Below, piece after piece: positions 6,661 to 12,649 of a stretch of DNA of 13,874 nucleotides. The notes under the pieces were generated by a model that was given only the letters and a program-made list of their open reading frames with translations, was not told the origin of the DNA and did not search any database. Numbering within the stretch: position 1 is the stretch's first letter; every line of letters begins with the position of its first letter. Both the position numbers and the translations under genes were made by a program. The DNA lies in NCBI GenBank assembly GCA_023436525.1, contig JAEZIW010000221.1, positions 1-13,874 of the forward strand. Reading direction: 5' to 3'. The stretch is from Bacillota bacterium (lineage in GTDB: Bacteria; Bacillota; Clostridia; Christensenellales; SZUA-584).

Positions 6661-7172
6661 CGAATGATACCCGTTTTGATGTAATTCTTGCTCTGCTGTA
6701 TGTAACGCGCAACACGCTCGGCGTTGCTTTTTATTTCGTCCTGCGTTGTGCTGCGCACAATTTTGTACGGGTTGCCATACACCACGCTGTTATCCGGAAT
6801 GACATTGCCGCCGGGTATCAGCGTGCCTGCGCCGATGATGCAGTTCCTGCCGATTTTGGCCGCATCCAGTATGATCGCGCCCATGCCTATTGATGACCCG
6901 TCCCCGATATCGCACGAGTGCAGTATGGCACCGTGCCCCACCGTCACGTCATTGCCGATGATCATCGGCAGATGCGTGGTATGCAGCAGGCAGCCGTCCT
7001 GTATGTTTGTACGTTCACCGATGTCGATATGCGCCACATCACCGCGCACCACGGCGCACGGCCACACGCTCGACTCCTTGCGCAGCGTCACATCACCGAT
7101 TACCACCGCCGCGGAATGCACATATGCGGTTCTGTCTCGCCCCGGGTCTTTTCCGCTTATCGCCTGAATCAT
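6657..7172 (-). CDS. Gamma-class carbonic anhydrase-like left-handed beta-helix protein
   Basis: The 171-residue protein has the hexapeptide repeats of a left-handed beta helix over most of its length and matches gamma carbonic anhydrase family proteins (YrdA/CaiE/PaaY type). The active-site set is visible: Arg43 and Asp45 in VVRGDVAHI, Gln58 in NIQDGCLLH, and the metal ligands His64, His80 and His85 (VGHGAILH). A C-terminal helix (about 140-165) is typical. These proteins trimerise and bind Zn or Fe; many are not proven carbonic anhydrases. The ATG overlaps the stop of scfB (ATGA, 4 nt) with GGAGG just upstream, so its translation is probably coupled to the maturase, although a role in SCIFF maturation is not established. 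Confidence 0.9.
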   Translation of the reverse strand: MIQAISGKDPGRDRTAYVHSAAVVIGDVTLRKESSVWPCAVVRGDVAHIDIGERTNIQDGCLLHTTHLPMIIGNDVTVGHGAILHSCDIGDGSSIGMGAIILDAAKIGRNCIIGAGTLIPGGNVIPDNSVVYGNPYKIVRSTTQDEIKSNAERVARYIQQSKNYIKTGIIR

Positions 7173-8494
7173 ACATCCTCCATCTGCTCCAGTGCCGTCA
7201 TACCGATGGCAATCTCGAGCCTTTTTCGTTGCATCTCACAGCCAATGCGGTATGGCTGCAGCATGTCGCCATTCGTGTTCACGTTCGCCGCCGCGCATCC
7301 GCCGCTGCAATAATACTTCGCCCAGCACGTTTGGCAGTCGTCCATGTTGTTTATGTTACAGTCTTCAAACTGCTTGGATACCGTTTGATTCAGCCCCGGC
7401 TCATTCACACTGCCGAGCCTGTACTTCTCCTGCCCCACGAACTGATGGCACGGGTAAATCTCTCCTGTCGGCGCAACGGCGACATATTCGGTGCCCGCGC
7501 CGCAGCCTCTCACGCGCTTGGCCCGGCACGGCCCCGCACCCAAATCCACCATGAAGTGAAAGAACGTAAAACCGTTCCCGTTTTTGCGCCGCCGCGCGTA
7601 TTCCGCCGCGAGCCGGTCGTATTCGGCGAATATGGCAGGCAGGTGTTCTTCCTTGATGGCGTTTGCGCCTGATGTCACCACGGGCTCAATAGACAGGCCC
7701 CAAAAGCCCATGTCCGCGACGTGCAGCACATCCTCAGCGAAATCGAGGTTGTCTGCCGTAAACGTGCCGCGCACATAGTATTCGCCCTCGCGATTCAGCA
7801 GCAGCTTCTTTGCGTTCTCCGCAACGCGGCTGTAGCTGCCGCTGCCGCCCGCCGTTTTTCTCACGGCATCGTGCACATGCGGCCGCCCGTCGATGCTGAC
7901 CACCACATTGTTCATCTCTTTGTTGATATAGTCGCGCATCTCGTCGGTGACGCGGTACGCGTTGGTGGTCACCGTGAAGCGAAAGTTCTTGTTGTGCGCG
8001 GCTTCAATGCTTCGCGCGTAGCTGACCGTTTCTTTCAGCACCTCGAAGTTCAGCAGCGGTTCTCCGCCGAAAAAATCGATCTCGAGGTTGCGCCGCGAAC
8101 CCGACACCTCTATTAAAAAATCAATCGCGGCCTTGGCTGTTTGTGCGCTCATCAGCTCGCGCCGTCCCGCAAACGCCCCGCCCTTGGCAAAGCAGTAGTC
8201 ACAGCGCAGGTTGCAGTCGTGCGCGAGGTGCAGGCACATCGCTTTCACCACGTTTTCAGGGCTCGCTTCATCGTCCAAAGGGTCTGAGAACAGCAGTCCC
8301 TCGTCAATCAGCGCCGCGATTTCCTCCATAATGGGGCCGCCGGCGTTAAGCGCCTCGGCAATGTCACCGCCGTTGTTCTGAATGGCTTCCAGCTGTTTCA
8401 CGGCCTCGAACGCTTCGTCGTCGAGCACGTGGATGCTGCCTGTTTCAACGTCCAGCACGAAGCCGGTATCGCCGTGTTTAAACGCGTGTATCAA
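7169..8494 (-). CDS. scfB: Radical SAM/SPASM thioether-forming maturase of SCIFF peptide
   Basis: The 441-residue protein has an N-terminal PqqD-like peptide-recognition region (about 1-80), a radical SAM core with the CX3CX2C cluster (Cys94, Cys98, Cys101 in HDCNLRCDYC), the SAM-binding GGEP at 143-146, and a C-terminal SPASM region. That region has cysteines at 323, 331, 349, 379, 387, 390, 396, 400 and 419, able to hold two auxiliary 4Fe-4S clusters. This layout and length fit the SCIFF maturase, which forms Cys-to-Thr/Ser-type thioether links. The start is a TTG with AAGGAG 6 nt upstream. The precursor gene scfA lies upstream at 9229-9375, unusually far away because of intervening repeats. 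Confidence 0.93.
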   Translation of the reverse strand: MIHAFKHGDTGFVLDVETGSIHVLDDEAFEAVKQLEAIQNNGGDIAEALNAGGPIMEEIAALIDEGLLFSDPLDDEASPENVVKAMCLHLAHDCNLRCDYCFAKGGAFAGRRELMSAQTAKAAIDFLIEVSGSRRNLEIDFFGGEPLLNFEVLKETVSYARSIEAAHNKNFRFTVTTNAYRVTDEMRDYINKEMNNVVVSIDGRPHVHDAVRKTAGGSGSYSRVAENAKKLLLNREGEYYVRGTFTADNLDFAEDVLHVADMGFWGLSIEPVVTSGANAIKEEHLPAIFAEYDRLAAEYARRRKNGNGFTFFHFMVDLGAGPCRAKRVRGCGAGTEYVAVAPTGEIYPCHQFVGQEKYRLGSVNEPGLNQTVSKQFEDCNINNMDDCQTCWAKYYCSGGCAAANVNTNGDMLQPYRIGCEMQRKRLEIAIGMTALEQMEDV

Positions 8495-8530
8495 TGGGTT
8501 CTCCTTGTGTTAGATAAATTATACTTTGTG

Positions 8531-8643
8531 CAATCCTCCGTCGCGCTTCGCGCGCCACCTCCTTTCAAAAGGAGGCTTTGGTCACTGCGCCTTTAAAGGC
8601 TCCTTTGGCAAAGGAGCTGTCAGCGCAAGCTGACTGAGGATTG
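8531..8643. mobile_element. MITE-like element with terminal inverted repeats
   Basis: The 113-bp element starts CAATCCTC and ends GAGGATTG, exact 8-bp terminal inverted repeats. Each arm contains the same order of two hairpins: a GC-rich one (CGCGCTTCGCGCG on the left, GTCAGCGCAAGCTGAC on the right) and an A/T-centred CTCCTTTNNNAAAGGAG-type one. It has no coding capacity. Such elements are mobilised in trans in many Clostridia; the mobilising enzyme is not in the window. Confidence 0.65.
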
Positions 8644-8683
8644 CCTATATGCGTTCGCAGACTGAACGACCGCAAATATTTCA

Positions 8684-8787
8684 GATAGTGCGCACTCTGC
8701 CGGCACGGCATCGTACCCCTGCCTCCCTCGGTGAGGGAGGTGGCAAATGGCGGATGAAATCCGGCATTTGACGGAAGGAGTGTGCGG
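8684..8787. repeat. 104-bp repeat, copy A
   Basis: Copy A matches copy B (8919-9022) at 99 of 104 positions by hand alignment, with offset 235. The centre is a hairpin, CCTCCCTC-GGT-GAGGGAGG (8722-8740). Weaker similarity extends about 35 nt to the left, starting near a shared TTCGCAGAC. Confidence 0.85.
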
Positions 8788-8803
8788 CTGCCAAGCTGAA
8801 TTA

Positions 8804-8846
8804 ACTCCCCCAGTCGCCTGTCGGCGACAGCCCCCTCTCGAGGGGG
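8804..8846. repeat. Double-hairpin repeat remnant between copies A and B
   Basis: Two adjacent perfect stems are visible: GTCGCC with GGCGAC (8813-8828) and CCCCCTC with GAGGGGG (8831-8846). The two-hairpin layout imitates one arm of the MITE at 8531-8643 but with different sequence, so it is probably one arm of a related element. Confidence 0.5.
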
Positions 8847-8918
8847 CCAAATTTCTTGCGTCCATGTTAATTCGTTAATGAGTGTATATTCGCAGACAAA
8901 GCGATAGAAATCGTTTCC

Positions 8919-9022
8919 GATAGTGCGCACTTCGTCGGCACGGCATCGCACCCCTGCCTCCCTCGGTGAGGGAGGTGGCAAATGGCGGATGAAATCCGGC
9001 ATTTGACGGAAGGAGTATGCGG
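8919..9022. repeat. 104-bp repeat, copy B
   Basis: This is a direct repeat of 8684-8787 with five mismatches, containing the same central hairpin at 8957-8975. The near identity points to recent duplication or repeated insertion. Confidence 0.85.
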
Positions 9023-9047
9023 GCGGTAATGGTTTGTCTTTTCCACA

Positions 9048-9065
9048 GGAGGGTCAAGACCCTCC
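9048..9065. repeat. Perfect short hairpin GGAGGGTC/GACCCTCC
   Basis: An 8-bp perfect stem with an AA loop lies between copy B and the second MITE arm. It is part of the repeat patchwork; no T-tract follows on either strand. Confidence 0.5.
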
Positions 9066-9077
9066 CCTACAATTCGA

Positions 9078-9133
9078 CGCCTTTAAAGGCTCCTTTGGCA
9101 AAGGAGCTGTCAGCGCAAGCTGACTGAAGATTG
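9078..9133. repeat. Second copy of the right arm of the MITE-like element
   Basis: These 56 bp match 8588-8643 with a single mismatch (GAGGATTG becomes GAAGATTG at the tip). No left arm is attached, so it is a solo or truncated element. Confidence 0.75.
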
Positions 9134-9173
9134 TTTTCGGCAGTGATCATGGCTTGCGTTATTCCCTCAAAAA

Positions 9174-9198
9174 CAAAAAAGCGACACGAGTGCCGCGC
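9174..9198 (-). terminator. Intrinsic terminator after scfA
   Basis: On the minus strand a GCGGCA/TGTCGC stem (one G-T pair, CTCG loop) is followed directly by six T. It lies about 30 nt after the scfA stop, so the abundant SCIFF mRNA can end before the repeat cluster and scfB would be transcribed less. Confidence 0.7.
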
Positions 9199-9228
9199 TT
9201 TCGTCCGGACAACGCCGATAATATGTCG

Positions 9229-9375
9229 TTATCTGATTTTTTTCTCACAGCGCTGGTTTGCGAGCGTGCAGGACGTTTTGCATGCCGACTGGCACGATGT
9301 CTGGCACTCGCCGCAGCCTGTTTTTTCTTTCTTCTCTTTGAGGCTGCCCTTCACAACTGTTTTGATGTGCTTCAT
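9229..9375 (-). CDS. scfA: SCIFF ranthipeptide precursor (six cysteines in forty-five), 48 residues
   Basis: The short ORF starts MKHIKTVVKGSLKEKKEK and carries a core with six cysteines at 21, 24, 28, 32, 36 and 43 (CGECQTSCQSACKTSCTLAN). This is the SCIFF pattern found almost throughout Clostridia. The N-terminal part acts as leader; ScfB installs thioether cross-links between Cys and acceptor residues such as the Thr in the core. The mature function is not firmly known, and quorum-related roles have been proposed for ranthipeptides. AAGGAG stands 7-8 nt before the ATG. It has its own promoter upstream and terminator downstream, and lies behind the TIGR04086-like gene, the usual neighbour. 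Confidence 0.96.
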   Translation of the reverse strand: MKHIKTVVKGSLKEKKEKTGCGECQTSCQSACKTSCTLANQRCEKKIR

Positions 9376-9418
9376 ACCGATCTCCTTATCCGCGTATTGC
9401 AAATAAAAGCTGCTACCA

Positions 9419-9448
9419 ATTATATAATAGGACAGCTCCTTTTTGCAA
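9419..9448 (-). promoter_or_regulatory. Promoter candidate for scfA
   Basis: On the minus strand TTGCAA (9448-9443), an 18-nt spacer and a perfect TATAAT (9424-9419) sit about 44 nt before the scfA ATG, right behind the stop of the upstream membrane-protein gene. It would give the peptide its own strong transcription start. Confidence 0.6.
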
Positions 9449-9453
9449 CCCCT

Positions 9454-9915
9454 TTACGCACGCGCCTTGCGCAAACGTACACGTTTGGTTTTGGTTGATT
9501 TCACGCGCGTTTTAGAACTCTTGCCGAAGTTCGCGAGGATGATGGCAAACACCATGCCGATCAGCAGGCCCATCAGCATATCGGAAAACAGCAGCGCGAT
9601 GCTGCCGAACATGCCCTCGATGAGCGAGAACACAAGGTAGCTTAAGGAGATGAACAGCAGCCCGGCAAGGCCGCCGGTCAGCCACTGCTTTTCCATCATG
9701 CCTTTGATGGCAAAGTACGATGCGCCGACGATGCCGAGGATTTTCACGATCTGATTGACGGGCGCGATAACGTTATCGGCCAGCCCCGTTTCTTTAATGA
9801 TGAGCGCAAATAAGAGTATCACCGCCACGGTGAACACCATGGAGATGAGCGTGCCTTTGAGCGCGCGTTTGATGATATCGCCCGCGATCGATTTGGTTTT
9901 TGTTTTCGGTTCCAT
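9454..9915 (-). CDS. TIGR04086-like four-helix membrane protein next to SCIFF
   Basis: The 153-residue protein from the ATG at 9915 has a basic N-terminus (EPKTKTK), four hydrophobic segments (about residues 20-42, 52-70, 78-97 and 103-127) and a strongly basic C-terminal tail (TKTKRVRLRKARA). Size, topology and position directly upstream of scfA fit the TIGR04086 membrane family, commonly found beside the SCIFF gene in Clostridia; this is recognised from context and layout. The function is unknown. An in-frame GTG at 9921 is possible, but GGGGGAG is spaced 5 nt from the ATG and overlaps the GTG, so the ATG is preferred. Confidence 0.75.
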   Translation of the reverse strand: MEPKTKTKSIAGDIIKRALKGTLISMVFTVAVILLFALIIKETGLADNVIAPVNQIVKILGIVGASYFAIKGMMEKQWLTGGLAGLLFISLSYLVFSLIEGMFGSIALLFSDMLMGLLIGMVFAIILANFGKSSKTRVKSTKTKRVRLRKARA

Positions 9916-10015
9916 AGCCACTCCCCCTTTTCAATGATTCATATGATGGGGAGGGCGGGATTATGACGAGGGGGAGTAAACATGAATAACCAGTAAAAAT
10001 ACTATGTACTAATTA

Positions 10016-11350
10016 TTAAAAGATTAGTGGTGATTGATCGATCTCATGGTATATTTTAACTCCCCCATCTTGTGATATTTTTATAGCGATCCCTTCTTTA
10101 GCCAATAATTTCGCCGCACTTTCACCTGTACCAATTAACTTATTAATCTCAACTTCTGATAGATTAACTATACATCCAAATGCAGACACGGTTCCATTCT
10201 TATCTATTATGGATACACCATCACAAGAAAAAATTCTTTTTAAAAGGCTTTGATGATCTTCATTTACAATAGATAATGGCTTTTTTAAACATGAATTATA
10301 AGATAATAATAATTTACTTAAAAGCTCATCATTAATATTATTTGGGATCCACATAATGGAACTAATGTTGTTGTGTGAACAGAAAAAAATATAAAACAAT
10401 AAATAACTAACTGTCTTCTTATCCATTTGTGTTCGATCATTTAGAAAGTTTATAATAACATTATAGTCTCGAAGTTTCCATGTATTTTCTATATAAATAA
10501 ATTCTATGCCTTCAGCACATATAACAGAAAATTGGTTATTATTAATTATTCTAAAAGCCACATCTTTACCAAGTAGAGTTTGACTAAGAGCATACGAATC
10601 AATAAATGTATCAATAGAGTTTTGCTTATTATTTCTTATAAAAATGTTTCTTATCGAAAGTTTGTGATCACAAATATAGAAAGACTTGTTACCATCTACT
10701 AAATACCAAAATCTCTTGTCAGGTTTCGGTTCTTGCAGGAAATCATAGAATTGATTTAACGGTAAAATTTCTCCTTGCCTATCGTTTCCGTTTTTTCCTG
10801 CGTATGCATATAGAGATCTTGTAATTATAAATCCAGTTTTGAAATTTCTATTTTCCAATGTAGTTGAAGATAGTTTTTGCAAGTATGCTATTAAATAATA
10901 TATATTGTTTGTATTAAAACCAGGCTTGCTAAAACAATTAGCAATGATCATCTTTATCATATGGTCACCAAAAAGAATCTGACACTTTTTATGGCTAGAT
11001 TCATAGCTATCAGAAAAAACATGGCTAATAGTGCTTGCTATCTCATTTAAAATTTTACTATTGGTTTTTCCCACCTTTGCACCTATTAATACTATTGGTA
11101 CAATCGCTACTATGCTCCTATTCTCTAATATTTTGGTTGATAATATTACATTATCATCATCAATAATGTAAGCGAATCGCTTAGGATTCTCAGTAATATC
11201 AATTTCATATCTAGATTTTAATCCCTCAAGATTCTGGGTCCAGATCAAAGTCTCACAATTTAATAAATTTGAGATTGTTTTTTTAAATATACCTGCACCA
11301 AAATATAGAAAGGTTGGGAACGCTTTTGTTTGATTTAACGTATCTAGCAT
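10016..11350 (-). CDS. AT-rich orphan protein with C-terminal diadenylate-cyclase-like (DisA_N) domain lacking the RHR motif
   Basis: The 444-residue protein shows no signal or membrane segment. Residues about 315-437 resemble a DAC/DisA_N domain: a helix plus NNISSIMWIPNN, then FSCDGVSIIDKNGTVSAFG with the DGA-type motif as Asp377-Gly378-Val379, then GTGESAAKLLAKEGIAIKIS. In c-di-AMP synthases the last motif is GTRHRAA; here the Arg-His-Arg that binds the ATP phosphates is Gly-Glu-Ser. The N-terminal 300 residues (with SSTTLENRNFKTGFIITRS near 161-179) resemble the sensor regions of DAC-linked proteins predicted in nucleotide-signalling conflict systems (DACNV-like); this is from memory and uncertain. 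Base composition (about 30% GC by eye) and codon use differ sharply from neighbours, indicating transfer. No effector gene is adjacent. Confidence 0.7.
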   Translation of the reverse strand: MLDTLNQTKAFPTFLYFGAGIFKKTISNLLNCETLIWTQNLEGLKSRYEIDITENPKRFAYIIDDDNVILSTKILENRSIVAIVPIVLIGAKVGKTNSKILNEIASTISHVFSDSYESSHKKCQILFGDHMIKMIIANCFSKPGFNTNNIYYLIAYLQKLSSTTLENRNFKTGFIITRSLYAYAGKNGNDRQGEILPLNQFYDFLQEPKPDKRFWYLVDGNKSFYICDHKLSIRNIFIRNNKQNSIDTFIDSYALSQTLLGKDVAFRIINNNQFSVICAEGIEFIYIENTWKLRDYNVIINFLNDRTQMDKKTVSYLLFYIFFCSHNNISSIMWIPNNINDELLSKLLLSYNSCLKKPLSIVNEDHQSLLKRIFSCDGVSIIDKNGTVSAFGCIVNLSEVEINKLIGTGESAAKLLAKEGIAIKISQDGGVKIYHEIDQSPLIF

Positions 11351-11757
11351 AAGTTACATCTTTCTTCCTTGAAGTGTTAGTTTAATCTATTTTATCATCA
11401 CACATTTTCTTTGTATAGCATAATTCTGTATATAATAGTTAAATGCTAGTTTCAATAATCATGCGCGACAATTGATGCTATATAAGGAGCACATCACTTT
11501 TCAATAGACTACTAGTCTTTCAGAAGAATATCCCGAATACCAGTAAAAACAAAAGAACCTTTCGACTCCCTTGCTATCAAAACTCAATTTCCGATTGAAT
11601 GTAGAAAACAGTCTCAAACCCCGAACTGTCTCACGCAGACTCCAGCATGCTTATTGGAATATGATCTTAACTCTTTAATTTCCTAAACAGCTTATATATC
11701 TCTGTTCAAATATCTCTTCCTAATTTCGCTCATACTAACACCGAAGGAGGCGAGAAA
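11351..11757. other. Gene-poor stretch upstream of the DAC-like gene
   Basis: No convincing gene is seen on either strand. It contains the candidate promoter of the DAC-like gene (11427-11455), a small palindrome AGACT-ACT-AGTCT (11504-11516), and a 16-bp copy of the 3' end of the gene at 11946 (11620-11635). Its AT-rich composition continues that of the DAC-like gene up to about 11720. Confidence 0.6.
11427..11455 (-). promoter_or_regulatory. Candidate promoter of the DAC-like gene
   Basis: On the minus strand TTGAAA (11455-11450), a 17-nt spacer and TATACA (11432-11427) resemble a housekeeping promoter about 77 nt before the ATG at 11350. AT-rich surroundings raise the chance of a false match. 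Confidence 0.4.
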
Positions 11758-11844
11758 ATGAGACGATGTCATCGTAAAATGATGCACAAAAGGTGCATCA
11801 CGTACTTAATCATTTTCATACTGGCCGCGCTGATGTGGGGCTAG
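11758..11844 (+). CDS. Small membrane peptide, 28 residues, unknown function
   Basis: The 28-codon ORF starts at an ATG with a near-perfect AAGGAGG 7 nt upstream and is followed within 20 nt by an 11-bp terminator, so it is very probably a real transcription unit. The peptide has a basic, Cys/His-containing head (MRRCHRKMMHKRC, seven positive charges counting His less) and one hydrophobic helix (ITYLIIFILAALMWG), a single-pass small membrane protein with the N-terminus predicted inside. The coding region also contains perfect inverted repeats (11763-11775 and 11780-11800). The length and layout resemble small membrane regulators, sporulation peptides or type I toxins; nothing seen decides between them. 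No promoter with good -35 and -10 boxes was found just upstream. Confidence 0.65.
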   Translation: MRRCHRKMMHKRCITYLIIFILAALMWG

Positions 11845-11860
11845 AAGCCTTTTTTGGAGG

Positions 11861-11893
11861 GGGATGCTTCGAATATCGAAGCATCCCTTATTT
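11861..11893 (+). terminator. Intrinsic terminator after the 28-residue peptide gene
   Basis: A perfect 11-bp stem, GGGATGCTTCG with CGAAGCATCCC, has an AATAT loop and is followed by TTATTTT. The T-rich tail is on the plus strand only, giving the direction. Confidence 0.85.
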
Positions 11894-11945
11894 TGAATCC
11901 CTTTAAAAAACGGATCAAATGAAATAAATAAAAGATCGTAAAGAT

Positions 11946-12506
11946 TTAGATCCCGAACTGTCTCACGATTCCTCTCGCCATCTCCTGCGCCATCTGAATC
12001 GCTTCCTTCTGTATATCGTCATATTGAGCGATACCGGCCTCATATTGCCCCTGAAGTATCTGTGTCGCCTCATTCTCTGTCATTTTCAAATGATCATCAA
12101 GCAATGCCATCCATGTATCAACGTTCCAATATGGGTTTATGCCGCCAAGATACTCAGCGATTTCATCCGCATTCGCATACCACCTGCTTCTTTGCTGTGC
12201 TGCAGCTCGGGTATCCCCCGCCTTCGCCGCATTCACAAGCTGAGAAGCAATTATCAGATGATCCCTTAAAAGTTCTTCGAACAGCCTAGCTTTGTTGTCT
12301 CCGTACAGCGGCTGTAAAACGCGCGCAAAATCGGCAGGGTTACGCAGCAGCCGATTTGTGGTGGCATTGAGGTCAGGCAGGTTGAACGCTGTGCTGATAA
12401 TAAAAGCCCTTGTCCACAGCACATGCTCTATCCACAGTCTCTGAAGTGTACACATCAGTTTATCATAACGAAGCTGCGGGGTAGGATAATTTTGTTGGGT
12501 GTACAT
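11946..12506 (-). CDS. All-helical protein of unknown function
   Basis: The 186-residue protein starts at the ATG at 12506 (MYTQQNYPTPQLRY). An in-frame ATG at 12524 is excluded because AAGGAGG lies within that extension, 8 nt before the chosen ATG. The protein is Trp- and Ala-rich and almost entirely helical, with LQRLWIEHVLWTRAFIIS near the start, LLRDHLIIASQLVNAAKAGD in the middle, RWYANADEIAEYLGGINPYW and a Gln-rich end RGIVRQFGI. I recognise this as a conserved Firmicutes family without a known role; similar proteins are sometimes labelled acetylglutamate kinase, which the sequence does not support (no amino-acid kinase motifs). His and Glu residues in the first helices could bind metal, as in bacterial helical-bundle proteins. 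It is divergent from the DUF2935 gene. Confidence 0.85.
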   Translation of the reverse strand: MYTQQNYPTPQLRYDKLMCTLQRLWIEHVLWTRAFIISTAFNLPDLNATTNRLLRNPADFARVLQPLYGDNKARLFEELLRDHLIIASQLVNAAKAGDTRAAAQQRSRWYANADEIAEYLGGINPYWNVDTWMALLDDHLKMTENEATQILQGQYEAGIAQYDDIQKEAIQMAQEMARGIVRQFGI

Positions 12507-12592
12507 AGTTACATCCTCCTTCATGATTAATATATGAACGAGAATACTGTCTGTGTTATGAACTTATCAAGCCTCGCGTATATCCCAAGAGA

Positions 12593-12620
12593 ACAGAACA
12601 ATAACTTTATTCATATTATA
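12593..12620 (+). promoter_or_regulatory. Possible SigK-type promoter of the DUF2935 gene
   Basis: AC (12593-12594), a 17-nt spacer and CATATTATA (12612-12620) fit the SigK pattern AC, 16-17 nt, CATANNNTA. The predicted start would give a leader of about 23 nt before the ATG at 12650. The -35 is only two bases and the region is AT-rich, so this is weak evidence. Confidence 0.3.
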
Positions 12621-12649
12621 TAAAAAACATAATTAAAGGTGATAAAGAA

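Larger units (their letters stand above)
8495..9228. repeat. Hairpin-rich repeat cluster separating scfA and scfB (no gene)
   Basis: This 734-bp non-coding stretch is almost entirely repeats: a MITE-like element (8531-8643), two copies of a 104-bp repeat (8684-8787 and 8919-9022), a third hairpin family between them (8804-8846), a hairpin at 9048-9065 and a second partial copy of the first element (9078-9133). The remaining bases before scfA hold its terminator. Open frames here have no family resemblance and merely translate the repeats. Confidence 0.85.

Noticed and set aside
8565..9002. Minus-strand ORF of 145 codons within the scfA-scfB spacer
   Set aside because: It simply translates the two copies of the 104-bp repeat (the same peptide segment appears twice) and MITE hairpins; no ribosome binding site or family resemblance.
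8684..9022. Two similar repeats considered as a CRISPR-like array
   Set aside because: Only two 104-bp units with a 131-bp gap containing another hairpin element; no regular short repeat-spacer pattern and no cas genes.
9154..9498. Plus-strand ORFs over the scfA region
   Set aside because: They are antisense to scfA and its promoter; the six-cysteine SCIFF frame on the minus strand is decisive.
9920..9977. ACTCCCCC...GGGGGAGT inverted repeat as possible ends of an inserted element
   Set aside because: The left side is the ribosome binding site of the membrane-protein gene, the spacing is only 58 bp, and no target duplication or matching end beyond the DAC-like gene was found.
11731..11738. 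CATACTAA as a SigE/SigK-type -10 for the small membrane peptide
   Set aside because: The last two bases do not fit SigK, no -35 is present, and the transcript would begin inside the ribosome binding site.
12507..12524. Upstream ATG extension (MKEDVT) of the helical protein
   Set aside because: The extension contains the AAGGAGG ribosome binding site of the downstream ATG at 12506, so it is untranslated leader.
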